A DNA stretch of 23,414 nt, from positions 2,046 to 25,459 of the forward strand of contig DJIP01000313.1 in the NCBI GenBank assembly GCA_002433675.1. Reading direction: 5' to 3'. Below, one piece after another: positions 8,884 through 15,914 of the stretch. Both the position numbers and the translations under genes were made by a program. Source of the stretch: Halomonas halophila (lineage in GTDB: Bacteria > Pseudomonadota > Gammaproteobacteria > Pseudomonadales > Halomonadaceae). Every line of letters begins with the position of its first letter. The stretch's first letter is position 1. The notes beneath the pieces are model-generated. The model ran no database searches. It was not told the origin of the DNA and saw only the letters and a list, made by a program, of their open reading frames with translations.

Positions 8884-9420
8884 CTCGTCGCCGCGACGGA
8901 CCTCGAATACGTTCAGCGTCATTGCCACAAGGGCGTAGTAGCCGAGCACGCCGACAAGCTCCACCACGGCCTCCTCACCGAAGGCCTCCACTGCCTTGTC
9001 GTAGGTGGCCTGGTCGACGCGCCGGTGTTGGTACAAGGCGCTGGCCAGGCGATGGACGATGGCTTCGTCGCTGCGCTCGAAGGTCGGTTGGCGACCTTCT
9101 CGCAAGGCCTCGACCACCGATTCGGACAGGCCGGCCTTGAGGGCGATGGGGGCGTGGATCTGCCACTCCGCCTGGGACTTCCACCAGGCCGCGGTGGTCA
9201 GGATGGCGAGCTCGGTAAGGCGCAGCGGAAGCGAGGTGTGGTAGCGACAGAAGGCGCCCAGGCGCTGGGCATGGTCGGCAAGCTGTGGGCTGTGCACCCA
9301 GGCCAGGAAAGGACCATCGAGGTTGCCGCGGGGGCCGCTGAGGATATCGTCGAGCACCCGGCGCTGCTCCGCGCTCATGGTGGCGTCATCAAGCTCGGGC
9401 AAGCGGGAACGAAGGGGCAT
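8860..9420 (-). CDS. Carboxymuconolactone decarboxylase (CMD/AhpD-fold) family protein
   Basis: 186 residues, all-helical AhpD-like fold by resemblance. The visible family signature is RLTELAIL....W....EWQIHAPIALKAGL, with the Glu and His conserved in 4-carboxymuconolactone decarboxylase-like proteins. The CxxC pair of true AhpD peroxidases is absent, so a thiol peroxidase role is unlikely. No substrate can be named; relatives are often annotated as unknown-function members beside catabolic genes. The ATG at 9420 was chosen over upstream in-frame codons because the conserved start (MPLRSRLPELDDA) begins there and an AGGA lies upstream. The C-terminus ends inside an 18-bp tandem repeat, so the stop is probably derived. 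Confidence 0.8.
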   Translation of the reverse strand: MPLRSRLPELDDATMSAEQRRVLDDILSGPRGNLDGPFLAWVHSPQLADHAQRLGAFCRYHTSLPLRLTELAILTTAAWWKSQAEWQIHAPIALKAGLSESVVEALREGRQPTFERSDEAIVHRLASALYQHRRVDQATYDKAVEAFGEEAVVELVGVLGYYALVAMTLNVFEVRRGDEPLPFDEP

Positions 9421-9438
9421 GCTGTCATCCTGTATGTG

Positions 9439-9474
9439 GGAAAAAGGTAGCAGGCCCGCCCCTTGGCGGGCCTG
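9439..9474 (-). terminator. Terminator of the aminotransferase gene
   Basis: A 10-bp perfect stem (9451-9460 with 9465-9474, core GGCCCGCC) with a 4-base loop. On the - strand it is followed within five bases by five T residues (9441-9445). It lies between the aminotransferase stop and the CMD-like gene, suggesting the two are transcribed separately. Confidence 0.7.
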
Positions 9475-9517
9475 GTGTGTCAGTGGTGTTGCGCGGGCCG
9501 AAGCGCTCGGCAGGGAT

Positions 9518-10852
9518 TCAATGACCCACCTGGCCAAGCGCCTGCTGCAAGGCGGCGTCGAGCTTGTCGACGATCTCGTCGAGATGATCTTCCTCGACGA
9601 TATAGGGCGGCGCCAGCAGCACATGGTCGCCACGGCGTCCGTCCAGGGTACCGCCGGCGGGATAGCACATCAGCCCCTGGTCCATGGCGGCGGCCTTGAC
9701 CGCAGCGTTGAGGCGCCGGTCGGGATCGAAGGGCTCCTTGCTGCCCCGATCCGCCACCAGCTCGAGTCCCAGAAACAGCCCGCGGCCGCGAATATCGCCG
9801 ACCTGTGGATGGTCGCCGAAGCGCTGCTGGAGGCGAGCACGCAGCGCCTCGCCCCTGGCCCGCACCTGCGCAAGCAGGCCGCGTTCCTCCACCGCGCGCT
9901 GCACCGCCAGCGCCGCGGCGCAGGCGGTGGCGTGGCCGATATAGGTGTGGCCGTGCTGGAAGAAGCCGGTGCCCTCGGCGATGGTGTCGCGGATACGCGC
10001 ACTGGCCAGGGTGGCGCCAATGGGCTGGTAGCCCCCGCCCAGCCCCTTGGCCACGGTCAGAAGGTCGGGGCTGAGGCCTTCCTGCTCGCAGGCGAACAGG
10101 CTACCGGTGCGCCCCATGCCGCACATCACTTCATCGAGAATCAGCAGGATGCCGTGGCGATCACAGATCTCGCGCACCCGCCGAAAATATCCGGGCACCG
10201 CCGGCACCGCGCCAAGGGTCGCCCCCACCACCGGCTCGGCGACGAAAGCCATCACCCGGCCTGGCCCCAGCCGCTCGATGGTGTCCTCGAGTTCCAGCGC
10301 GAGTCGTTCGCCGTAGGCTACGGCGCTTTCGTCCGCGCGCTGGCCGCGGTAGGCGTAGCAGGGGCTGACGTGGGTGGTGTCGGCCAACAGCGGTTCGAAG
10401 GGCCGCCGACGCCAGGCGTTGCCGCCGGTGGCCAGCGCCCCCAGGGTATTGCCGTGGTAGCTCTGGCGTCGGGCGATGACCTGGGTGCGCTCCGGCTGAC
10501 CGATCTCGAGAAAGTACTGGCGCGCCATCTTCAGCGCCGCCTCCACCGCTTCGGAACCACCGGAGACGAAGTAGACGCTGCCGATGCCCTGGGGCGCGCG
10601 ATCGACCAGAAAGTCGGCCAGCGCTTCCATCGGCTCCGAGGAAAAGAAGCTTGAATGGGCGTAGGCCATGCGCTTGACCTGGTCGCTGATCGCAGCCTGC
10701 ACCTCGGGATCGCTATGGCCCAGGCAGGACACCGCCGCGCCGCCACAGGCATCGAGGTAGCGCTTGCCTGCGGCATCGACCAGATAGGGCCCATCGCCTG
10801 CCACCGCGGTGGGATAGGACGCCTTGAGGTGGCGGTGAAAGACGCGGCTCAT
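9518..10852 (-). CDS. Class III (omega-type) PLP-dependent aminotransferase
   Basis: 444 residues, the usual size for class III aminotransferases. The PLP lysine is Lys269 in TVAKGLGGGYQPIGA. The cofactor-binding Asp lies in LILDEVMCGMGRTG, and the phosphate-binding SGGSEAVEAALKMARQ segment is present. Members transfer the amino group from omega-amino acids, diamines or beta-amino acids to pyruvate or 2-oxoglutarate; the donor here cannot be read from sequence. The ATG at 10852 is chosen because GGAGG lies four bases upstream; an upstream in-frame ATG at 10879 lacks one. It is divergent from an RpiR-type regulator with a shared AT-rich operator region, which suggests inducible control by an amino- or sugar-phosphate-like effector. 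A terminator follows. Confidence 0.85.
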   Translation of the reverse strand: MSRVFHRHLKASYPTAVAGDGPYLVDAAGKRYLDACGGAAVSCLGHSDPEVQAAISDQVKRMAYAHSSFFSSEPMEALADFLVDRAPQGIGSVYFVSGGSEAVEAALKMARQYFLEIGQPERTQVIARRQSYHGNTLGALATGGNAWRRRPFEPLLADTTHVSPCYAYRGQRADESAVAYGERLALELEDTIERLGPGRVMAFVAEPVVGATLGAVPAVPGYFRRVREICDRHGILLILDEVMCGMGRTGSLFACEQEGLSPDLLTVAKGLGGGYQPIGATLASARIRDTIAEGTGFFQHGHTYIGHATACAAALAVQRAVEERGLLAQVRARGEALRARLQQRFGDHPQVGDIRGRGLFLGLELVADRGSKEPFDPDRRLNAAVKAAAMDQGLMCYPAGGTLDGRRGDHVLLAPPYIVEEDHLDEIVDKLDAALQQALGQVGH

Positions 10853-10884
10853 GGAACCTCCAGCAGGTAGATACGACATCGCAT

Positions 10885-10936
10885 AAATGCAAATATTAAA
10901 TGCATTCTATTTTTTAACAATGCATATTTGCAAATT
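10885..10936. promoter_or_regulatory. Divergent promoter/operator with large inverted repeat, probable RpiR-family binding site
   Basis: This is the most AT-rich stretch in the window. TGCAAATAT at 10888-10896 followed by TGCATT (10901-10906) is mirrored by AATGCATATTTGCA at 10919-10932, giving a large dyad centred near 10912. The palindromes AATGCATT (10899-10906) and ATGCAT (10920-10925) lie within. The position between the divergent aminotransferase and regulator genes fits an autoregulatory operator. The repeats are direct observation; binding by the adjacent regulator is inference. Confidence 0.6.
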
Positions 10937-11007
10937 GTGTCTACGCCTCACCGGACAGACGCCCGCCAAGCTGGCACACTGGCCCGCTCGTCATTCAAGG
11001 AGACGCC

Positions 11008-11973
11008 ATGCCCTCTCGCGACTCGAAGCCCGCCACCAAGCCATCGGCCGAGCCGAGCGATCAGGACCGCCCAGATCGCCTCGGCGAATCGAGCACCCTC
11101 GGTGGCCTGCAAGCACTGGCGGGAAGCATCCAGGCCGGTGACGGCGAGGTTCGCCTGGGCAAACGATCGTTGCGGGTGCTGATGGCGCTGCTGGAATCGC
11201 CGCAGGCGAGTGCGGTGGCCTCGATCAGCGAACTGGCCGGGCGGCTCGAAGTGAATCCCTCGACCTTGACCCGGCTGGCCCAGCGCCTGGGCTTCGACGG
11301 CTTCGGCGAATTGCAGGCGGTGTTTCGGCGGGACCTGGCCGATGGCGGCGAGCACTTCTACAGCGATCTGGCCTCGAGGCTTTCGACCGATCGCGACCAG
11401 GGCCGGGGAGTCGCTAGGCTGGCCCGGCTCGGACGACAGGAGAGCGCCAACTTCGCCGGCCTGCTTGAACGCCTGGACGCCGATGACTATGACCGGGTGG
11501 TCGAGCTGCTGGCCCTCGCCCGTCGGGTCAGGGTCCACGGGCAACGCCAGTTTGCGTCGCTGGCCCAGTTCATGGCCTATGGGATTGGCATGCTGCGTGC
11601 CGATGCCGGGGAGCTGGATGCGGGACACCAGGGGGTGGCCGACGCCCTGGCACAACTGGATGAAGGGGACGTGCTGGTGGTGATCAGCTGCTTTCCCTAC
11701 ACCACCAGCGTGCTTGAAACCGCCCGGGTGGCGGCGCGCGCGGGGATTCGGGTGGTCGCCCTGACCGACAGCGAGTCGTCTCCGCTTGCCCGGGTCGCCG
11801 AATACCGCTTCCTGGTGCCTACCGACAGCCTGTTCTTCTCCAACGCCATGGGCGCCTTCTTCCTGCTGGCCCAGGGGCTTCTGACCGAGGTGGCCGATCG
11901 CCTGGGCGACGAGGGGCTGGCCGCCCTCAAGCGGCGCGAGAGGATGATTCGCGAGCTGGGGGCGTCGCTGTAG
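11008..11973 (+). CDS. MurR/RpiR-family transcriptional regulator (HTH + SIS domain)
   Basis: 321 residues. An RpiR-type helix-turn-helix lies at about 45-110 (SISELAGRLEVNPSTLTRLAQRLGF), and a SIS sugar/phospho-ligand domain at about 170-300 (VLVVISCFPYTTSVLETARVA, GIRVVALTDSESSPLA). The ATG at 11008 has AAGGAG at 10997-11002. The first ~30 residues are a charged, low-complexity extension ahead of the usual domain start. It is divergent from the class III aminotransferase and separated from it only by the AT-rich dyad region, so that gene is the likely target. The effector is unknown; family members sense phosphosugars, amino sugars or taurine-type compounds. Confidence 0.88.
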   Translation: MPSRDSKPATKPSAEPSDQDRPDRLGESSTLGGLQALAGSIQAGDGEVRLGKRSLRVLMALLESPQASAVASISELAGRLEVNPSTLTRLAQRLGFDGFGELQAVFRRDLADGGEHFYSDLASRLSTDRDQGRGVARLARLGRQESANFAGLLERLDADDYDRVVELLALARRVRVHGQRQFASLAQFMAYGIGMLRADAGELDAGHQGVADALAQLDEGDVLVVISCFPYTTSVLETARVAARAGIRVVALTDSESSPLARVAEYRFLVPTDSLFFSNAMGAFFLLAQGLLTEVADRLGDEGLAALKRRERMIRELGASL

Positions 11974-12054
11974 CGCCAAGGCAGAACAGACGGCGCCCAG
12001 GGCAACGGGTATGCAAGCCACACGGCCGCCAGGCTGGTGCCTCTCTTAAATGCA

Positions 12055-12083
12055 AGCGGGCCCGCCAACTTGGCGGGCCCGCT
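12055..12083. terminator. Hairpin terminator between convergent regulator and quinone reductase genes
   Basis: A 12-bp perfect stem (12055-12066 with 12072-12083, AGCGGGCCCGCC) with a 5-base AACTT loop lies between the two gene ends. T-rich sequence is weak on both sides (TTGCATTT on the - strand), so it probably acts as a bidirectional hairpin of moderate strength. Confidence 0.6.
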
Positions 12084-12134
12084 CTGTCCGACAGGACAGG
12101 CTCGATCAGGCCTTCAGGGCCGGGGATCAAACGC

Positions 12135-13112
12135 TCAGGGCAGCAGTACGGTAGACCCGGTGGTCTTGCGTGATGCCAGGGCATCCTGCGCCTTGCCGGC
12201 CTCCGCCAGGGCAAAACGCTGGGCTACGTCGATCTTCACCTTGCCGCTCTCGATCATGTCGAACAGCTCGTCGGCCATGTCCTGCAGGCGCTCCGGGCTG
12301 TCGGCGTAGCCGTTGAGGCTCGGCCGCGTCACGTAGAGCGCGCCCTTCTGGTTGAGGATGCCGATGTTGACCCCTTCCACCGGCCCCGAGGCGTTGCCGA
12401 AGCTGACCATCAGGCCGCGCGGCTTCAGGCAGTCCAGCGAGGTCTCCCAGGTGTCCTTGCCGACGCTGTCGTAGACCACGTCGACCATCTCGCCACCGGT
12501 CAGCTCGCGCACCCTTTCGACCACGTCCTCCTTGGTGTAGTCGATGGTCGCCCAGGCGCCGTTGCGCTTGGCAAGCTCCGCCTTTTCGACGGAGCTGACC
12601 GTGCCGATCAGCTTGACGCCCAGGGCCTTGGCCCACTGACAGGCAATCGATCCCACCCCACCGGCGGCGGCATGGAACAGGATGGTCTCGCCACCCTGCA
12701 GCGGGTAGGTCTGACGCAGCAGGTACTGCACCGTCAGCCCCTTGAGCATGGCCCCCGCTGCAGTCTCGCAACTAATCCCCTCGGGCAGCGCCACCACCTT
12801 GTCCGCCGGCAGGGTGTGCAGTTCGGCGTAGGCGCCCAGGGGCCCCTGGGCGTAGGCCACACGGTCGCCTACCTGAAGATGATCGACCCCCTCGCCCACG
12901 GCGTCGACCACCCCAGCACCTTCGGTGCCCAGGCCCGACGGCAGGGACGGCGCCGGATACAGACCGGTGCGGAAGTAGATATCGATGAAGTTGAGGCCCA
13001 CCGCCTCATTGGCGACGCGTACCTCGCCCGGGCCCGGCTCGGCCGCCGGTGTATCGACGAGTTCCAGCACCTCGGAATCGCCGGTGCGTGCGAATTGAAT
13101 CCGCTTGGCCAT
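12135..13112 (-). CDS. qorA: NADPH:quinone oxidoreductase, zeta-crystallin/QorA type
   Basis: 325 residues against 327 for E. coli QorA. It is a medium-chain dehydrogenase/reductase without zinc ligands. The N-terminal GroES-like part carries VGLNFIDIYFRTGLYP, characteristic of QOR. The Rossmann nucleotide motif AAAGGVGSIACQWAK is at about 148-164, and SYDSVGK-like and GNASGPV segments follow. It reduces quinones with NADPH in the cytosol by one-electron chemistry, a detoxifying role. AAGGAAG precedes the ATG. It is convergent with the RpiR regulator and divergent from azurin. Confidence 0.93.
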   Translation of the reverse strand: MAKRIQFARTGDSEVLELVDTPAAEPGPGEVRVANEAVGLNFIDIYFRTGLYPAPSLPSGLGTEGAGVVDAVGEGVDHLQVGDRVAYAQGPLGAYAELHTLPADKVVALPEGISCETAAGAMLKGLTVQYLLRQTYPLQGGETILFHAAAGGVGSIACQWAKALGVKLIGTVSSVEKAELAKRNGAWATIDYTKEDVVERVRELTGGEMVDVVYDSVGKDTWETSLDCLKPRGLMVSFGNASGPVEGVNIGILNQKGALYVTRPSLNGYADSPERLQDMADELFDMIESGKVKIDVAQRFALAEAGKAQDALASRKTTGSTVLLP

Positions 13113-13399
13113 GAAAGGCTTCCTTACGCTGCTAACGGGTATGTACGCCCAGTCAAGCGTTCTGCTCGACCTCGGTCAAGTCCAAACTCGTTTTGCCCTC
13201 GGCATAGCCGTGGTCACAGGATCACGACCGACGCTTGACAGCTCCATTGATGTCAACGAGACTCACCAACTGTATACAGTTTGAATATAAATATGGATAC
13301 AGGATGTATGGTGCGCCAGGGTTTCCCCCTTGCTGAAGGCCGTGAACGGTCGTGGCAAACCCTGCACCCTTCCTATCCAGCAACGAAAAGGACGCCGTC
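13113..13399. promoter_or_regulatory. Divergent regulatory region of qorA and azurin
   Basis: A 287-base non-coding region. It holds a perfect 14-bp palindrome AACTGTATACAGTT at 13268-13281, a TTGACA at 13235-13240 mirrored by TGTCAA at 13251-13256, and a TATAAAT at 13286-13292. TTGACA could be a -35 element, but no good -10 lies at standard spacing, so the exact promoter is uncertain. The palindrome resembles the TGTATACA core of many GntR-family operators; no such regulator is present in the window. Confidence 0.45.
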
Positions 13400-13894
13400 A
13401 TGAAACATGCCCTGCTTTCCTCCGCCTCCATCCTCGCGATCACCGCCGTGCCGCTGTTCTCCGCCGCCGCGGTGGCGGATGACGACGCCGCAGCCAACGT
13501 CGCCGAAGAGTGCCGGCTGACCATCGATTCCAATGACCAGATGCAGTACGACAAGAGCGAACTGAGCGTACCCGCCAGTTGCGAGACCGTCAGTCTGACG
13601 TTGACCCACTCGGGCTCCATGGCGAAAGACGTGATGGGACACAACTGGGTGCTGGCCCCCACCGACGCCTATCAGGAGATCGCCTCCGCCGGCATGCAGG
13701 CGGGACTCGACAGCAACTACCTGCCCGAAGATGACCGCATCCTGGCCGCCACCGACGTCATCGGCGGCGGCGAATCCACCAGCATCACCTTCGACACCGA
13801 AGGACTCGCCGACCAGGATCTGACCTTCTCCTGCTCCTTCCCCGGCCACTCCTCGATGATGAAGGGATCGTTCAGCCTCACCAGCGAGGGCTAG
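13400..13894 (+). CDS. azu: Azurin, periplasmic type I blue copper protein
   Basis: 164-residue precursor. A signal peptide (about 1-26, ending near AVA-DDD) exports it to the periplasm, where azurins carry electrons between cytochromes and terminal reductases or oxidases. All copper ligands are present: His81 in VMGHNWVL, and Cys145, His150 and Met154 in FSCSFPGHSSMMKG. Cys38 and Cys61 keep the 23-residue spacing of the azurin disulfide. The mature domain begins near ECRLTID, so an extra acidic stretch (DDDAAANVAE) precedes it. The ATG at 13400 was chosen because the signal peptide starts there and AAAAGGA lies upstream. No denitrification or other redox partner gene is nearby. Confidence 0.95.
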   Translation: MKHALLSSASILAITAVPLFSAAAVADDDAAANVAEECRLTIDSNDQMQYDKSELSVPASCETVSLTLTHSGSMAKDVMGHNWVLAPTDAYQEIASAGMQAGLDSNYLPEDDRILAATDVIGGGESTSITFDTEGLADQDLTFSCSFPGHSSMMKGSFSLTSEG

Positions 13895-14013
13895 ACAACT
13901 GCACGGATCGACGGGCATCGATCCCTGACGGCGTGACCCGGGCCACCTCCGTTCTTGCTGCCCGCGAGCGGATCAACAGCCACCTCGGCCCGGCAAGCGC
14001 CGACCCTTTGCCC

Positions 14014-14070
14014 AACGACGAAGCCCCGGCCCTCGCCTCCAAAAGAGGTAAGGACCGGGGCTTCGTTGTT
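14014..14070. terminator. Long bidirectional hairpin between azurin and a convergent hypothetical gene
   Basis: Outer arms 14014-14029 and 14055-14070 pair over 16 bp with one G-U (core ACGAAGCCCCGG). The inner part adds CCT/AGG and CCTC/GAGG pairs around a CAAAA loop. It lies 120 bases after azurin and 20 bases after the end of the - strand gene. The T-rich ends are part of the stem itself. Confidence 0.7.
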
Positions 14071-14090
14071 GCTACTACGCTAACGCTAGT

Positions 14091-14744
14091 TCAAAGCGTC
14101 CGCGGGAACGACTCCAGGCCTCTGACGAAGCGGTTCTTGTAATCTTCGAACAGCGCCTTGTCCTGCTTGAAGTTGGCCACCACCGAGGCTTCGTCCACGG
14201 TCAGGGTTCGTGGCAGATTGTCGAGGCTGGTGGCCGTATGCTTGGGTCCCAGACCGATCTGCAGCTCGCCCGGGCCCTTGATCCAGCGCTGGATTCCCGC
14301 GGCGCTAAACTCGGCCTTCTGGGCATCGCTGACCACGTCCACCCGCAGCGGCGCTCGCAGCGCCAGTTCGGCCACCAGACGCAGGGCGGGATTCAGCTTG
14401 CCCTTGCCGGCAGGCTTTTGTGCCTCGCCCTGGCTATCGCTTTCCGCACCGGTCTTGTTGCCGCCGTCGACCGCGCTTTCGGCGTCAGGGTCCAGCGACG
14501 TCAACTGGGCCACGTTCATGCTGGTACCGGCTTCGTCGCTGACCAGCAGGGCCAGGGCGATGGGACGGGACTGATCGTCCACCAGCGCGAGAAGCCGGGC
14601 GGCTTCCTGCTTGAACAGCACCCCGATGACGCCGGCAAAGGTGACCAGGGGGGCGATACCCGCCTGATGACCGTAGGCTTCTGCACACAGGCGTGCCAGG
14701 CAGGCTTCACGCTGCTGGGGCTCGTTGATTTTGACGACCTTCAT
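14091..14744 (-). CDS. Hypothetical protein, possibly a degenerate GNAT-like fold
   Basis: 217 residues; not recognised with confidence. The N-terminal part (30-80) has alternating hydrophobic strands (RLLALVDDQSRPIALALLVSD). A helix-strand segment near 118-155 (LRLVAELALRAPLRVDVVSD, then AEFSAAGIQRW) is arranged a little like the C-terminal half of a GNAT acetyltransferase, where an N-A-FYE-GF element usually sits. The acetyl-CoA loop motif is not evident. Residues 90-116 form a charged Gly/Lys/Glu/Ser low-complexity insert. The ATG at 14744 is preceded by AGAGG; a GTG one codon upstream is an alternative. It has no operon partner; the adjacent ugpQ is divergent. No signal peptide or membrane segment is seen. 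Confidence 0.65.
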   Translation of the reverse strand: MKVVKINEPQQREACLARLCAEAYGHQAGIAPLVTFAGVIGVLFKQEAARLLALVDDQSRPIALALLVSDEAGTSMNVAQLTSLDPDAESAVDGGNKTGAESDSQGEAQKPAGKGKLNPALRLVAELALRAPLRVDVVSDAQKAEFSAAGIQRWIKGPGELQIGLGPKHTATSLDNLPRTLTVDEASVVANFKQDKALFEDYKNRFVRGLESFPRTL

Positions 14745-14990
14745 CACTGACCTCTAATTGCTGGCGCCGACCGGCGCTGACCCACTTGTCGAAACCGGCG
14801 AGACTAGCATATTCCAGGCAGCGACACCGCCCTCGGCGTAGTGCTGCGACAGACGGGGTGTTCATGTCGTCGCCGTTCGGTCATCTTTATGGCCCAACAT
14901 GGAGGCGTGTAGCCTCTGGCTTGCAGGACGGTCATGTCCGATGATGACGAAAGCCGGTGCCATGTTGTGACGCCAAGCCAAGGAGAGCCC

Positions 14991-15746
14991 ATGACGACAT
15001 CTCGCACGCCCCTTATCGACCTGCCCCGTCTGATGGCGCATCGCGGCCTGTCGGCCCATGCACCGGAAAATACCCTGAGTGCCGTCCAGCTTGCCTGGGA
15101 AGCCGGTATCACCTGGGTCGAGCTCGATGTGCAATTGCTGGGTGATGGCACCCCGGTGATCTGGCACGACCCCGGCATGCGGCGTTGCTCCGATGGGCGC
15201 GGCAAGTTGAGCAAGCTGCGTCTGGAACAGGCCAGGGAATACGATGTCGGCGCCTGGTACGCCGAGCGCTTTCGCGGTGAGCGCATGGCGACCCTGGACG
15301 ACATGCTCAACCTGATCGATCGTCGTGGTATGGCGGTCAACCTGGAACTCAAGGTGACCCGGGGGCGCGACCCGGAAGCATTGGCCGAATCGGTGATCCC
15401 GCGTCTGCTGGAAGCCCTGCCGTTCGAACGTCGACTGGTGTCTTCCTTCAGCCCGGCGGCCCTCGATCACGCGCGCAGCATCGCCTCACCCAGCCAACTC
15501 GCCCTGGGCGTCCTGGTCGACAAGATCGGCAAGAACTGGCGGCACGACATGGAAGCGGTGCGGGCCTACAGCCTGCACTGCGACTGGAAGAAGCTGAAGG
15601 AAGAGCGGGCTCGGGAGGTTACCCAGAGCGGCACACCGCTACTTTGCTATACCGCCAATGATCCGGTGGCCTTCGCCAAGTACTGGAAATGGGGCGTGAC
15701 CACCGTCATTTCCGATGATCCCGAGCGTTTCGCCGACAAGAAGTGA
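14991..15746 (+). CDS. ugpQ: Cytoplasmic glycerophosphodiester phosphodiesterase
   Basis: Hydrolyses glycerophosphodiesters to sn-glycerol 3-phosphate and an alcohol. 251 residues, close to E. coli UgpQ (247), with no signal peptide, so cytosolic. GDPD motifs are in place: H17-R18 in MAHRGL, Glu26-Asn27 in APENT, Glu44 and Asp46 in WVELDVQ, His59 in IWHDP, and Glu119-Lys121 in NLELK. AAGGAG at 14980-14985 supports the ATG at 14991; an in-frame ATG at 14934 is not needed. The usual ugpBAEC transporter is not beside it, so it is probably an independent scavenging gene. A tandem 16-bp repeat follows it. Confidence 0.93.
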   Translation: MTTSRTPLIDLPRLMAHRGLSAHAPENTLSAVQLAWEAGITWVELDVQLLGDGTPVIWHDPGMRRCSDGRGKLSKLRLEQAREYDVGAWYAERFRGERMATLDDMLNLIDRRGMAVNLELKVTRGRDPEALAESVIPRLLEALPFERRLVSSFSPAALDHARSIASPSQLALGVLVDKIGKNWRHDMEAVRAYSLHCDWKKLKEERAREVTQSGTPLLCYTANDPVAFAKYWKWGVTTVISDDPERFADKK

Positions 15747-15796
15747 CTCACCTGAAGATATCCTTGAGGCGGCTCTGCCACTGGCATAGCCCTGTA

Positions 15797-15860
15797 TTAA
15801 AAGCGACCTGTCTTGAAAGCGACCTGTCTTAAAAGCGACTTGTCTTAAAAGCGACTTGTC
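15797..15860. repeat. Four contiguous 16-bp direct repeats downstream of ugpQ
   Basis: Units at 15797-15812, 15813-15828, 15829-15844 and 15845-15860 have the form TTRAAAGCGACYTGTC. Units 3 and 4 are identical; units 1 and 2 differ from them at one or two positions. There is no spacer between units and no internal dyad. The array sits 50 bases after ugpQ and 54 bases before the hydrolase start. Confidence 0.9.
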
Positions 15861-15914
15861 CAAACCTAGCGCTTGCTTGGCAGGCCAGCGGCCACTCGCT
15901 AGAGTGGGCTTGAT

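Noticed and set aside
13905..13924. Small hairpin GGATCGA/TCGATCC just after azurin as its terminator
   Set aside because: Only 7 bp with no following T tract; the much longer hairpin at 14014-14070 is a better candidate.
13933..14142. 69-codon + strand frame after azurin
   Set aside because: No ribosome site, no recognisable motif, and it runs through the azurin terminator hairpin and into the antisense of the next gene.
14902..14916. GAGGC/GCCTC hairpin upstream of ugpQ as a regulatory RNA element
   Set aside because: A 5-bp stem is expected by chance in DNA of this composition, and nothing else nearby supports a riboswitch.
14862..15470. 202-codon - strand frame opposite ugpQ
   Set aside because: Antisense to a gene with all GDPD catalytic motifs; no independent support.
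15797..15860. Possible CRISPR array
   Set aside because: The 16-bp units are directly joined with no unique spacers, too short for CRISPR repeats, and no cas genes are near.
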